A stretch of DNA of 64,000 nucleotides from NCBI RefSeq assembly GCF_000002875.2, contig NC_009411.2, positions 979,849-1,043,848 of the forward strand, in the 5' to 3' direction. The notes beneath the pieces are model-generated. The model was not told the DNA's origin. It worked only from the letters and a program-made list of their open reading frames with translations, and did no database searches. Below are positions 21,554 to 30,958 of this stretch, piece after piece. How positions within the stretch are numbered: position 1 is the stretch's first letter; each line of letters opens with the position of its first letter. Source of the DNA: Leishmania infantum JPCM5 (taxonomy: Eukaryota; Euglenozoa; Kinetoplastea; Trypanosomatida; Trypanosomatidae). Position numbers and translations under genes: made by a program.

Positions 21554-21876
21554 CCATGGCGGCTGACGATACCACGTAGACACAGAAGGATAAAAAAGGA
21601 AGCGTTCTTGCTGGCGTGTCTGCCTGATCGTGTGTGTGCATGGGTGACACTGTGCACGTGTGTGTGTGTGTGTAGCCCTCTGCACATGACAGAGGTGTCT
21701 AGTGGTCGGGGTGCGCAAGGTTTTGCAGCTGGAAGCCGGCGAATTTGAAGTCTCCTTGCTTTCTCGTTCTCCACTCATACCCACAGTAAAGCGGGTTGAA
21801 ACTACGAAAACGCATAGCACATATAACTGCCTTCATCGTGTGCCTCTCCGTCTCTTTCTCTCTCCTTACCCGTGCT

Positions 21877-21917
<41 letters not shown>

Positions 21918-22169
21918 CTGCACACACGGGAGCCTCTCCGCGTCTCCATTCTCTTCCTGCGGTGCGAATGGGAGCAGCGATAGACATCCCCGCCCGGCCA
22001 CTCCTTCCTTTCGGCTTCCTCCCTTTCCGCTGCCCTGCCCTCGACAGCATGCTCAGAGCACTCATCAGCCGTCCTCCGTACAGCATCATCACCTACTACA
22101 CACAAACCATAGAAATTCAGCTTGATCACTCGCGCCCTTTCTCCACACACCCCCACTGAGTTGTTGAAG
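21554..22169. other. Spacer with long TG microsatellite
   Basis: Contains a TG run at 21879-21914 and pyrimidine tracts around 21836-21870 and 22000-22030. No supported gene. Confidence 0.6.
21879..21914. repeat. TG dinucleotide microsatellite
   Basis: About 18 uninterrupted TG units in the spacer before the RPAP3-like gene. Such tracts are common in Leishmania-type untranslated regions. Confidence 0.95.
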
Positions 22170-23636
22170 ATGGATCGAAGCGTGGCGGAGGCCATCCGGC
22201 AGCAGTCCGACGATCTTCGGGATGAGCTCAAGGAGCTGGAGCAGTGGGAAGACGCCATGCAGGCGCGGGAGATGGCCAAGGCACAGCGCAAGGTGCCTTT
22301 GCCAACCAGCGCAGCCGCAGCCGAGCCACCCATTCGAGGAACGGTGCCGTCGCTGAAGGAGGCGATACGGCAGCAGCAGCAACAGGCGCGGGCAGCTGGC
22401 GCCAGTGGCGATGCCGCTGCTGAAGCTATGGCAGACCCGATTCAGCGAGCCAAAGACAAGGGCAACGCACTTTTCCAGAGCGGCCATTTGCAGGAGGCGG
22501 TGGCGGCCTACACCGTCGGCATCGACCTCGACCCAGCCAGCGCTACGACACACGTCCTGTACGCGAACCGGGCCATGTGCTACCTCAAGCTGGGCCAGTG
22601 GACGGCTGCAGAGAAGGATGCGACGACGTGCGTGCACATGAACACCGGGTATGCCAAGGCGTACTACCGACGCGCCGTGGCGCGCAAGCAGCTCGGCAAG
22701 CTGCGCGAGGCTCGCGCAGATCTTGAGGCAGTGCTCGCCCTCGCTCCCAAGGACGTCAGCGCTCAGCAGGAGATGGAAAGCGTGACGAAGGCGCTGCAGG
22801 CGAAGCGAGCCGCGGCGTCGCAGGCCACCACCACCGCTGCTACTACTAAGAAGAAGCGAATCGCTATCGAGGAGGTCGACAGCGAAGGCGATGAAGCGGC
22901 GGCCGAGGCACCAGCGATGTCGGCCTCCCAGTTGCCAACGGAGGAGGACCTGCATCAGGCCTGCATCGAGGAGGACATGCGCAGGCTGGCGGCGGCGCGA
23001 AAGGCGAACGAGGAGCAGATGCGACAGGAGTCACAGCGCGAGGCCGCTGCGCAGGCCAAGCGGCAGCGTCGCCATGAGCGCGTGGAGATTATTGAGGAGG
23101 AGGAGCACTCCCCCACAGAGGAAAAGAAGACGGCACCCTCGCCTGCCACATCTGCCCCCGCGGTGGAGCAGACGCCACCGCTGCCGACGTCATCTCCTCC
23201 AGCCTCCTCGTCGCCCTCATCCACATCCGCCGCCACACGCCCACGCGCACGCCCCCCCATCGCCAAGGAGAGCCTCACCACACCCAAGTCCTTTAGTGAA
23301 TTCGAGCGGCGCTTTCGCGAGCTGGTCCAGCAGCCGGAACTGCGCGACCATTACGTGCGGCTGCTCGACCCCACCACCATGGCGAAGCTCTTTGGCAGCA
23401 ATATGTCGCCCGAGATGCTTCTCGGCATCCTGCAAGCCATCAAGACCTTCAACGCCACGACTGCCCTGCAGTACGCCAAAGGGCTGTGCCAGGTGAGTCG
23501 CGTAGAGGACGTGGCTCTCTTTTTCGATGCACAAGAGAAAGCAGTCGTGCAAGATGTGCTGGACCTCCTACGCTCAGCCCCTGGCACTCCAGCCAAGGAT
23601 ATCCAACAGATCGAACGCAAACTGAAGCCCTTGTAG
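22170..23636 (+). CDS. RPAP3/SPAG1-like TPR protein, R2TP co-chaperone subunit
   Basis: A 488-residue protein. Residues about 93-195 hold three TPR motifs (AKDKGNALFQSGHLQEAVAA and onward), of the Hsp90/Hsp70-tail binding kind. Residues about 215-365 are a low-complexity, charged and Pro/Ser/Ala-rich linker. Residues about 371-487 match the RPAP3 C-terminal domain: PKSFSEFERRFREL, then LLDPTTMAKLFGSNM, then a helical end. This order is that of RPAP3, which with PIH1-type proteins and RuvB-like ATPases assembles RNA polymerases, snoRNPs and, in flagellates, dynein arms. A SPAG1-type dynein-assembly role is possible, since both share the domain. The start is the first ATG after the leader; the upstream open frame is low-complexity. 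Confidence 0.87.
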   Translation: MDRSVAEAIRQQSDDLRDELKELEQWEDAMQAREMAKAQRKVPLPTSAAAAEPPIRGTVPSLKEAIRQQQQQARAAGASGDAAAEAMADPIQRAKDKGNALFQSGHLQEAVAAYTVGIDLDPASATTHVLYANRAMCYLKLGQWTAAEKDATTCVHMNTGYAKAYYRRAVARKQLGKLREARADLEAVLALAPKDVSAQQEMESVTKALQAKRAAASQATTTAATTKKKRIAIEEVDSEGDEAAAEAPAMSASQLPTEEDLHQACIEEDMRRLAAARKANEEQMRQESQREAAAQAKRQRRHERVEIIEEEEHSPTEEKKTAPSPATSAPAVEQTPPLPTSSPPASSSPSSTSAATRPRARPPIAKESLTTPKSFSEFERRFRELVQQPELRDHYVRLLDPTTMAKLFGSNMSPEMLLGILQAIKTFNATTALQYAKGLCQVSRVEDVALFFDAQEKAVVQDVLDLLRSAPGTPAKDIQQIERKLKPL

Positions 23637-24615
23637 GCAGCAGCAGCAAGGGGAGGGGCGAATGTGTGTGTGTGTGTGGGCTCTCATCAACACCATCAAA
23701 CGAGCTGAGCTATTTCATGTTACTTGGGGAGGGGACAACACACACGCATATATACATACATGCACGCGCACATGCACGCATCGGCAGCTGGTGGCAGTAT
23801 GCATGTACGCACGCGTGTGTGTGCGCGCGCATCTGAGCTCCGCTTTTCACCTCGTGGTATTCGTTTTCTCTTCCTCTTTTGTTTCTCTTCGGTGACGTCC
23901 ACGTCGTGGATACGTCTGCGTGTTTGTCGGCGGCTGCCTGTGCGTGTGCGCGTGCGTTTCGTTTGGGGTCACACTCCCGCTCGCATTCGTCATCGCCGTT
24001 CACTCCTCTATTCGTTTTCATTATTTTCACCCTCAGGCGACGCTCCGAGGCGTCGCAACGGCTGGTAGCACAGCGCGCAATGCCGTTAATGGCCCCCCAT
24101 GCGTGGGATGCCTATGCGTGTGTCGGAAGAGCACGCTTCACCGATGCTCTTTCGCTGTCGCCTACATCTCTCTCTCTCTCACATCCTTCCTTTGTTTCTC
24201 TCGTTCTTTTTCCCTTACGCACACGCGCACATGCGCACGCAGAAGTCATAGAGGAACGCGCCACCGCATCATCTCTCCCACCTCCCCCTCCGCCATTGAC
24301 TGCCGTAACACATACGAAAGCTAAAATTTCAGTTGCGTCCGTGTGCCTCTGCGTGCGAGGAGTTTGCGTCTGCAGACATCCTCCCTCATTCCACGAGACA
24401 AACTTGCCTCACTAAACTCTCTCTTCTTGCGGCTGTCTACGTCGGTGTTTGTGTGTGTCATCATCGTTGTTCTTCTCGCTGCTGCTGCGGCTGCTGTTTG
24501 CATATTCCTGCGTGCTTGCTATCCAACAGGTTAGCGCTGCACTCTTCCCTCCCCCTCTTCTCGTTCCCGAATAGAGAAACTTATTCATCCTTGCCTCATC
24601 CACCTCCCCTACACA
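23637..24615. other. Spacer with TG/CA repeats, no gene seen
   Basis: Nearly 1 kb of spacer with TG and CA stretches (23663-23678, 23740-23830) and several pyrimidine tracts. The open frames in it are repeat-derived. Confidence 0.6.
24540..24574 (+). promoter_or_regulatory. Candidate spliced-leader acceptor for the DnaJ gene
   Basis: A pyrimidine tract at 24541-24568 is followed by AATAG with the AG at 24573-24574, giving a leader of about 41 nt before the ATG at 24616. Confidence 0.55.
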
Positions 24616-25806
24616 ATGGTGAAGGAGACCGGCTATTACAACGCCCTCGGCGTGAGCCCCGATGCGAGCGAGGATGAGATTAAGCGTGCCTATCGGAAGT
24701 TGGCACTCAAGTACCATCCAGACAAGAACACGGAACCCGGTGCGCAGGAGAAGTTTAAGGAGGTGTCTGTCGCATACGAGTGCCTGTCGGACCCCGAAAA
24801 GCGCAAGCGCTATGACCAGTTCGGCAAGGACGCGGTGGAGATGCAGGGCGGCGGCGTCGACCCAAGCGACATCTTCGCGAGCTTCTTCGGGGGTGGCAGC
24901 CGCCCGCGCGGCGAGCCGAAGCCGAAGGACATTGTGCACGAGCTGCCGGTTCCACTGGAGGCTTTCTACTGCGGCAAGACCATCAAGCTCGCCATCACCC
25001 GCGACCGCCTGTGCACGCAGTGCAGCGGCACCGGCTCCAAGGTCGCTGGCGTGAGTGCCACATGCAAGGACTGCGGCGGCCGAGGTGTGCGGATGATGAC
25101 TCGCCAGCTGCAGCCCGGGTTTATTCAGCAGATACAAACTGCGTGCCCGGTGTGCAAGGGCAAGGGCACGAACCTGCGAGAGGAGGACAAGTGCGTCAGC
25201 TGCCGTGGCCAGCAGATCATCAAGGACAAGAAGGTGTTCGAGGTGATGGTGGAGAAGGGCATGCACCGCGGCGACAGCGTCACCTTCAGCGGGGAGGGCG
25301 ACCAGATTCCTGGCGTCAAGCTCTCCGGCGACATCATCATCATCCTGGACCAGAAGCCGCACCAGGCCTTTATCCGAAAGGGCGACCATCTCTTCCTGGA
25401 GCAAACCATCTCCCTCGCCGAGGCGCTCACGGGTTTCTCGCTGAACATTACCCAGCTCGACGGCCGCGAGCTCGCCATCTCCTCCACCGCCGGCACCATC
25501 ATCGACCCCGCCAATATGTACAGCGTGAGCCGCGAGGGTATGCCGGTTGCCCACACCGGCGGCATGGAGCGCGGCGACCTCATCATTCGCTTCAAAGTCG
25601 TCTTTCCAAAGACGCTGAGGCAGGGGTGTGTGCCAGAGCTGCGCAAGATGCTGGGCTACCCGCAGCAACCCCCGTTCAAGGACGGCGCCGAGCAGTACAC
25701 GTTGCAGGAGTCGCACATCGACCTCGAGAAGGAGGCACGCCGTAACGCCTATGACGACGATGGCGACCAGCCGCGCGTGCAGACGGCCGGGTGCGCGCAG
25801 CAGTGA
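24616..25806 (+). CDS. Type A DnaJ (Hsp40) co-chaperone with C-terminal CaaX box
   Basis: A 396-residue type A J-protein of the Ydj1/DNAJA1 class. The J domain covers residues 5-70 with HPD at 34-36. A short Gly-rich linker follows ([10 protein letters not shown]). The zinc-finger region spans about 133-200 with [24 protein letters not shown] and a fourth, imperfect CVSCRGQQ. The substrate-binding beta domains run to about residue 350. The protein ends CAQQ, a CaaX farnesylation box like that of Ydj1, implying membrane-associated as well as cytosolic Hsp70 work. Length is normal for the class. The start follows a good splice acceptor and begins the J domain correctly. Confidence 0.96.
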   Translation: MVKETGYYNALGVSPDASEDEIKRAYRKLALKYHPDKNTEPGAQEKFKEVSVAYECLSDPEKRKRYDQFGKDAVEMQGGGVDPSDIFASFFGGGSRPRGEPKPKDIVHELPVPLEAFYCGKTIKLAITRDRLCTQCSGTGSKVAGVSATCKDCGGRGVRMMTRQLQPGFIQQIQTACPVCKGKGTNLREEDKCVSCRGQQIIKDKKVFEVMVEKGMHRGDSVTFSGEGDQIPGVKLSGDIIIILDQKPHQAFIRKGDHLFLEQTISLAEALTGFSLNITQLDGRELAISSTAGTIIDPANMYSVSREGMPVAHTGGMERGDLIIRFKVVFPKTLRQGCVPELRKMLGYPQQPPFKDGAEQYTLQESHIDLEKEARRNAYDDDGDQPRVQTAGCAQQ

Positions 25807-26702
25807 TGGTGGCAACTACGCGCCAAGGGGTGCGTGCGGCCCGCTGATGTGGCAACAGGAGGAGTCGCGGCGCCAGACACGGCGGCGCCTGTCCCGAGAA
25901 AGAATGGGAGAAGAAGTCGTTGGAAAAGATGGAGAGGATGGGAGGAGGGACGGCAGGTGAGCAATGGAGAGAGAGCGAGACTCAGAGAGGGCTTGAGTGA
26001 CTCACACAAACACCGACACACACACACACAGAGGGACACGTGCCAGCGTCACCTCCTGTTATGCGTCACGGTCCAGGCTTGTGCAAGCGATGGCTGTGGC
26101 GTGCGTCTTCTTGTGCGCGTGTGTGTGAGGGCGGTTGAGCGTGCGGGCGCGTGGTGGGCGCCGGGATATGTATGTGTGTGTGCGTGAGGAGGAAAGGTGA
26201 GGAGACGCCTCCACGCGCTGCTGCTGCCACCGCGACAACTCCAAAGTGCTCTTATGCTTCTCTGCTGCTCTGCTCTTTCGGGTGCCTCTCCCTCCTTCCG
26301 GTCGCCGTACAGGCGCACGCACCGTCTGTGCTCCTTTTCACTCTTACAGGCACACATGCACACGGGGCTGGTGGACACGCCCTGTGCATGCGTGTGCATG
26401 CCTATGTACGTGTGTGTGTGTGCGTGTACTCGCCTTATTTCTCTCTCATTTCGCTCTATTTTTGTTTTTTTTCTCGTTTTTGTGTGTGTTTTTTTTCGTC
26501 GTTCCCTTTCTCTCGTTATGGGCCGTCGCTGATGAACCGTTGTGAATAGCTGCCTCACCCTCTTGGGGTGTGACCTCGTGTGCGTGCGCGCGTGCGTGTT
26601 ATGCGTGCGTGTGTGCGCACGCAAGAATCAGAAACGGAAAACAAAGCAGAGGGCAAAAGGGGGGTGGAGGGGGCGCGCACACACACGCATACCCCCCCCC
26701 CC

Positions 26703-26703
<1 letters not shown>

Positions 26704-26733
<30 letters not shown>
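26704..26733. repeat. CA microsatellite
   Basis: About 15 CA units directly after a run of ten C residues. Confidence 0.95.
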
Positions 26734-26736
<3 letters not shown>

Positions 26737-26900
26737 CATGAGCATATGCGCATCTAGAGACTCACGTTTTTTTCCCCGCACATACTTGCGCATCACCATC
26801 AGCCTCAGCGCATACGCATCGTGTGCCATGCCTGCTGCCTCCTGTGACGTTGGAGCGGCGTTGGGCGATGTTGAGCGCATGAGCACAGCCCGGCCTGCTT

Positions 26901-26901
<1 letters not shown>

Positions 26902-26932
<31 letters not shown>
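26902..26932. repeat. CA microsatellite
   Basis: About 15 CA units, about 170 bp beyond the previous CA tract. Confidence 0.95.
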
Positions 26933-26934
<2 letters not shown>

Positions 26935-27892
26935 CGTGAAGGCGGCACGGAGAGGAGAAACTTGTGAGGCGGCATGGTGAGCGCGGGAAGTGTGGTGGTG
27001 GTGGGTGGGACCCAGAGAACATTGAAGTGCCAGACGGTGCAACTGCCGCTCTTTGCTCTCTTTCGTCCCTCTACCTCCCTCACTGTGGGGTGTACTTGTG
27101 CGTGTGGCTGCTGATGCGACTCGGTCCGTTGTGTGACACACGCGTTGCTCTCTCTCTCTGTCTTTTTCTGGTACATGCACACGTGTATACATGTGTGCAT
27201 GCATGCGTGTCTGCGGCAAAGGAATGAGACGTGGACGAGAAAGGAAAAGAAGAAAGCGAAAGCTCCTTAACTTTTTATATATATCGTGTGTGCTCCCTCT
27301 CCGCCTGCCTCCGTCTAGCGTGTGCTGTGATAAGCTTTAAGAACATGGTAAACAGAGAGAGAGAGAGATGAACCAGCACGAGCACATGCGAACACCTGCA
27401 CACATACGCCGCGGGATGGTGAATAGGTGGAGATGCGGTTGCCGTGCTGGTGGCGTTGCATGCGCAGCGTGCCAACACCTCTCCTTCCGCTCTGCCTCAC
27501 AGCTCAAACAACCAAGGCGGCGCACGCGCCTTTTTGCGTGTGCGTGTAAGGCTGCGGGGTAGAGCGGAAGTGCGCTGCGTGGATGGGGACGCCAGGCAGC
27601 GTCAAACGGGCGCCACCGAACACCCCCTCCCTTTCGACTATCGCTGTTCCTCCGCCTCCTCCCTGACGCCCGCATGACGGCATGTACGCAGGCACGCATT
27701 CGCGCGTGCTGCTTTTGTGTACCGTACACGTGTGCCTTCTTCCACCGCGTCCTCTGCCCTCTTCCCCTCCTCTGTGTGTTGTGTCTGCATATCGTCGGAT
27801 CCAGTACAGCCGTGGCGAGGCACTCAACCACCCTCTTCTCCGTACACCACCTCCGCCCACTCTCATACACACATACTCGAATCCGGCCTCGT

Positions 27893-29011
27893 ATGTCCGC
27901 CAACGTGCTGGCGTATCGTCCACTGGCTGGGCCGGTGATCGCCATCACGCACCGCATTGCCATGCGTGACAGCCGCACAATACCACAGCTCGGTTTTGGC
28001 ACGTATCGCCTGCCCGCCTCGAAGGCCACTGATGCCGTCGCTTTTGCACTCTCCTGCGGCTACCGTCACGTGGACTGCGCCAAGGCGTACGGCAACGAGG
28101 CTGCCGTCGGGGCGGCGCTCGCACAGGCGCTGCGCACCCGGTGCACCCGCCGCGAGGACCTTTTCGTTACGTCGAAGCTGTGGCCGACGGACCAGCACCC
28201 CGACCACGTCGAGGCCGCCTGCCGCGCCACCCTCGCAGCATTGCAGCTCGACTACCTCGACCTGTACCTTATCCACTGGCCTGTGTGCATGCGGCACACG
28301 CCGCATTGGACCTCAGACGAGGACCGCTACCCCCGCCACCGCGACGGCACCCCCGCCATCGACACCTCGGTGACGTTGCTCGACACGTGGACGGCCATGA
28401 ACAGGCTGGTGGACTGTGGACTGGTGAAGTCGATTGGGCTGGCCAACTGCACCACCGCCCATGTGAACGACCTCGTGAAGGCGGTCGCAGAGGCGAAACT
28501 AGCCCACCTGCCCGTACTCAACCAAGTCGAGCACCACCCCGGTATCGTGGACGGCGATCTGATAGGCTGCCTCGGCTCCCACGACATGCTGATGGCGGCC
28601 TACTGCCCACTCGGCATGCCGACCCGTGACACCCCGCCGGGCTTCCAGTCCCTCCTGGACGACCCCGTACTGCGGTCGCTGAGCGCGTTCAGCGGCTTCA
28701 GCCCGGCGCGACTTTTGCTGAACTGGAACGTCGACCGCCACAACGTCGTGATCGTGAAGTCCGCCAACCAGGAGCACATCAAGTCTAACGCCAAGGCAGC
28801 ACGCTTCGCGCTAGACGACCGGACGCGGCTGGTGCTGAACAACTACCACCTCCTCGTGCGCAACTTCCGCGTCATGAATCCGACGCACTTTAGCGCTGAC
28901 GGCGCGACGCCGTTTTTCGCAGCTGAGGATGCGCGCTTGCAACGCGAAATCGACGCCTACAGGTCGACAAGGACGGGAACGACGACAACGCCGCCATCGC
29001 CGCGTTCTTGA
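27893..29011 (+). CDS. Aldo/keto reductase
   Basis: A 372-residue NADPH-dependent reductase of the aldo/keto reductase superfamily. The catalytic tetrad is complete: Asp61 and Tyr66 in HVDCAKAYGNE, Lys95 in TSKLWP, His128 in LDLYLIHWP. The family opening IPQLGFGTYRLP and the late cofactor block VIVKSANQEHI are present; the usual Ile-Pro-Lys-Ser is here Val-Lys-Ser. It is longer than the usual 280-320 residues, with about 35 extra N-terminal residues and a Thr/Pro/Ser-rich tail. An internal ATG at 27963 (MRDSRTIPQLGF) would give a start nearer the family norm. Substrate unknown; related trypanosomatid enzymes include prostaglandin F synthase. Confidence 0.92.
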   Translation: MSANVLAYRPLAGPVIAITHRIAMRDSRTIPQLGFGTYRLPASKATDAVAFALSCGYRHVDCAKAYGNEAAVGAALAQALRTRCTRREDLFVTSKLWPTDQHPDHVEAACRATLAALQLDYLDLYLIHWPVCMRHTPHWTSDEDRYPRHRDGTPAIDTSVTLLDTWTAMNRLVDCGLVKSIGLANCTTAHVNDLVKAVAEAKLAHLPVLNQVEHHPGIVDGDLIGCLGSHDMLMAAYCPLGMPTRDTPPGFQSLLDDPVLRSLSAFSGFSPARLLLNWNVDRHNVVIVKSANQEHIKSNAKAARFALDDRTRLVLNNYHLLVRNFRVMNPTHFSADGATPFFAAEDARLQREIDAYRSTRTGTTTTPPSPRS

Positions 29012-29495
29012 CCGGGAGGGCAAGTACATCAGTATATATGCGTGTGCGTGCGTCTGTGCCCCCCTCTCGATGTTCGGGGTAGATGATGTGGCCGAGCGCG
29101 TGTATGCCGGTGCGTATGTGCTTGTGCGCTTCACACAGTCCCTCGAGCATATCTCCATCCTCTCTTTGTGCCCGGTGCATGTGCCGTGCACTGCGCTTCG
29201 GCGTGACAGCCGGTGCCCCTGCGTCTCGTGCGACGCTCCCAGCCTGTAGTGATGATAACGGTGATGCGTGTGCGTGTGCGTGTGCGCAGCGCCCGTTGAC
29301 ACTTGTGTCTTCACCTCTGCATCCTTCTTTCTTCTCTCTCGCCGTTCTCTGCCAGAAGATACCAGACCATACATGCATATGTATATACATGTGCTTGTGT
29401 GTGTGTGCACGCATCCCCCATCTTGCATTATCTGCAGGCGCACACGTAAGCCCTTCGCCCTTCTCTGTCCATATCGCGCGCAAGACCGCATCAGC
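29012..29495. other. Spacer, no gene seen
   Basis: Spacer with GT-rich parts and a pyrimidine tract at 29308-29350 ahead of the next gene. Confidence 0.55.
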
Positions 29496-30338
29496 ATGAA
29501 AACGTGCAAGACAGGCATCAAGAAAGTGAGGGACGTCTCAGAGGCGACGACACTCGTGCTGGACTGGTTCGAGCGGCACAACAAGCCAGCCACACCGCAG
29601 TCGCTGGCGGATGCGCTGGGGAGCCGTGTGGCCAAGCCGCTCCTACAGAAAATCTTGGAGCAGCTGCACGCCGAAGAGAAGCTTCATGTGAAGGATATGA
29701 AGAAGATGCGCTTCTACTACTTGCGCGTGCTGCCTCTGTCGGACGCCAACGGGGCTACCACGACTGAGCAGCACAGCGAGCTCGAGGACGATGCAGCCGC
29801 CACCACCGGCGAACGAGGAGACGCGGTGGGCGCACCAGAGGTATGCGGTGGGGCAGAGACGTGTGCGGAATCACCAGCAGATACGCATGCGGCGCTGCTT
29901 CACGCCGTGGCCATCTCCGCCGTGCAGCTTTCAGAGAGGAGTCGCCGCCTCACTCGCTGGCGCGGGTGGCCCTCGTCGACGGAGCGAGCAGCCAAGTATG
30001 CAGATCTCGCGCGCGAAGTCTGTGAACTTAGGAACAGCCTAGAGCGCCTCCAGTCGAGGCACGCCGGGGAGTCAGCGGAAGCGCACAGTGGCGGCTCATG
30101 GACATCGCGTGTGCGCCGTGCAGTGTGCCGGTACCGGCGCGCTCGGCGCCACTGGGTGCAGCGCAAGGACTGGGCCATGTGCTTGCTAGAGGCAACGGCG
30201 GGCGACGCCCACACCCCTGTGCAGGCTGCGGCGCTCTTGGGCTGCACGACGGATGCGGAGGCCGGTGTCTCCTTCGAAGACACGGCGGTGGCGCTGCCAG
30301 CTCCACTCCTGCGCGAGTTGAGTCTCTCGCAACGCTGA
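29496..30338 (+). CDS. HOP2-like meiotic recombination protein (TBPIP family)
   Basis: A 280-residue protein. Residues about 12-75 form a winged helix of the HOP2/TBPIP type (VLDWFERHNKPATPQSLADA, then ILEQLHAEEKLHVK and a RFYY strand). The middle (about 85-155) is low-complexity. Residues about 160-195 look coiled-coil. The end, YRRARRHWVQRKDWAMCLLE followed by an acidic-hydrophobic stretch, fits the C-terminal HOP2 helices. HOP2 works with MND1 to help DMC1/RAD51 strand invasion between homologues in the nucleus. The upstream part of the frame (29268-29495) reads as leader. The call rests on pattern resemblance at both ends. Confidence 0.75.
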   Translation: MKTCKTGIKKVRDVSEATTLVLDWFERHNKPATPQSLADALGSRVAKPLLQKILEQLHAEEKLHVKDMKKMRFYYLRVLPLSDANGATTTEQHSELEDDAAATTGERGDAVGAPEVCGGAETCAESPADTHAALLHAVAISAVQLSERSRRLTRWRGWPSSTERAAKYADLAREVCELRNSLERLQSRHAGESAEAHSGGSWTSRVRRAVCRYRRARRHWVQRKDWAMCLLEATAGDAHTPVQAAALLGCTTDAEAGVSFEDTAVALPAPLLRELSLSQR

Positions 30339-30958
30339 TGATGCGAGAAGCAGAAGGCAAAGAAAGACACACACATACACACACACACATACACCAGCGG
30401 AACAACGGCGCCCTCCGCTCCCACCGCACATCTCCTGCGTCTCTCTTGCTCAACGCGTAGTGAGCGCCGCCGCCCCCTTTTTTTTTGCTGCGTAATGACT
30501 GCTGCCCCTGCTGCTGCCCCGTGAACCCCGCAAACGAACCCTCACTCTGCCCCTCCACTTCCTTTCCGTTATACCTCATCGACGCGGAGCGGAGGGGCAG
30601 GGGCTCTGCCGCCGTGTGCTGGACGCAAGCACAGGAGATGCGCGCGCTTATCTTTTCCGCGCCCCTGCCTCCACACACGCAAAACCCCTCTCACTCTCTT
30701 CACGTATGCGTCTGCTCATCTGCATCCGCCATGCTGCCGCTTCTCTCTCCCTTTCTCGCACGTGTGCGCGTCTCCAATGGGGCTCTCGTGTGCCGCCTTA
30801 CGGGACAGGAGAAGCCTTTAGCACCGGCGGCTGCCCGATCATCCCGTCCCTCCCTTTACCACCCACTCGACCATCGTCATCGCACGTATCGGCCTTGCCC
30901 CCCCCCCCCCCCGCTCTTGTATCCTGTTGCAAGTACCCGTCATACCTACGTTGAGTGA
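30339..30958. other. Spacer, no gene seen
   Basis: Contains a CA stretch at 30368-30392, a T run at 30478-30486, pyrimidine tracts and a C run at 30899-30912 just before the next ATG. No supported gene. Confidence 0.55.

Larger units (their letters stand above)
25807..27892. other. Long spacer (2.1 kb), no supported gene
   Basis: Dominated by CA/TG microsatellites, a C run at 26693-26702 and pyrimidine tracts (26440-26515, 27740-27770). The frames of 60-230 codons on both strands are His/Thr/Cys/Val repeat translations (HTHTH, CVCVC) and I do not accept any. It would carry the long 3' UTR of the DnaJ gene and the signals for the reductase. Confidence 0.6.

Noticed and set aside
24412..25815. 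467-codon - strand frame under the DnaJ gene
   Set aside because: Antisense shadow of a clear DnaJ gene with high GC at third positions.
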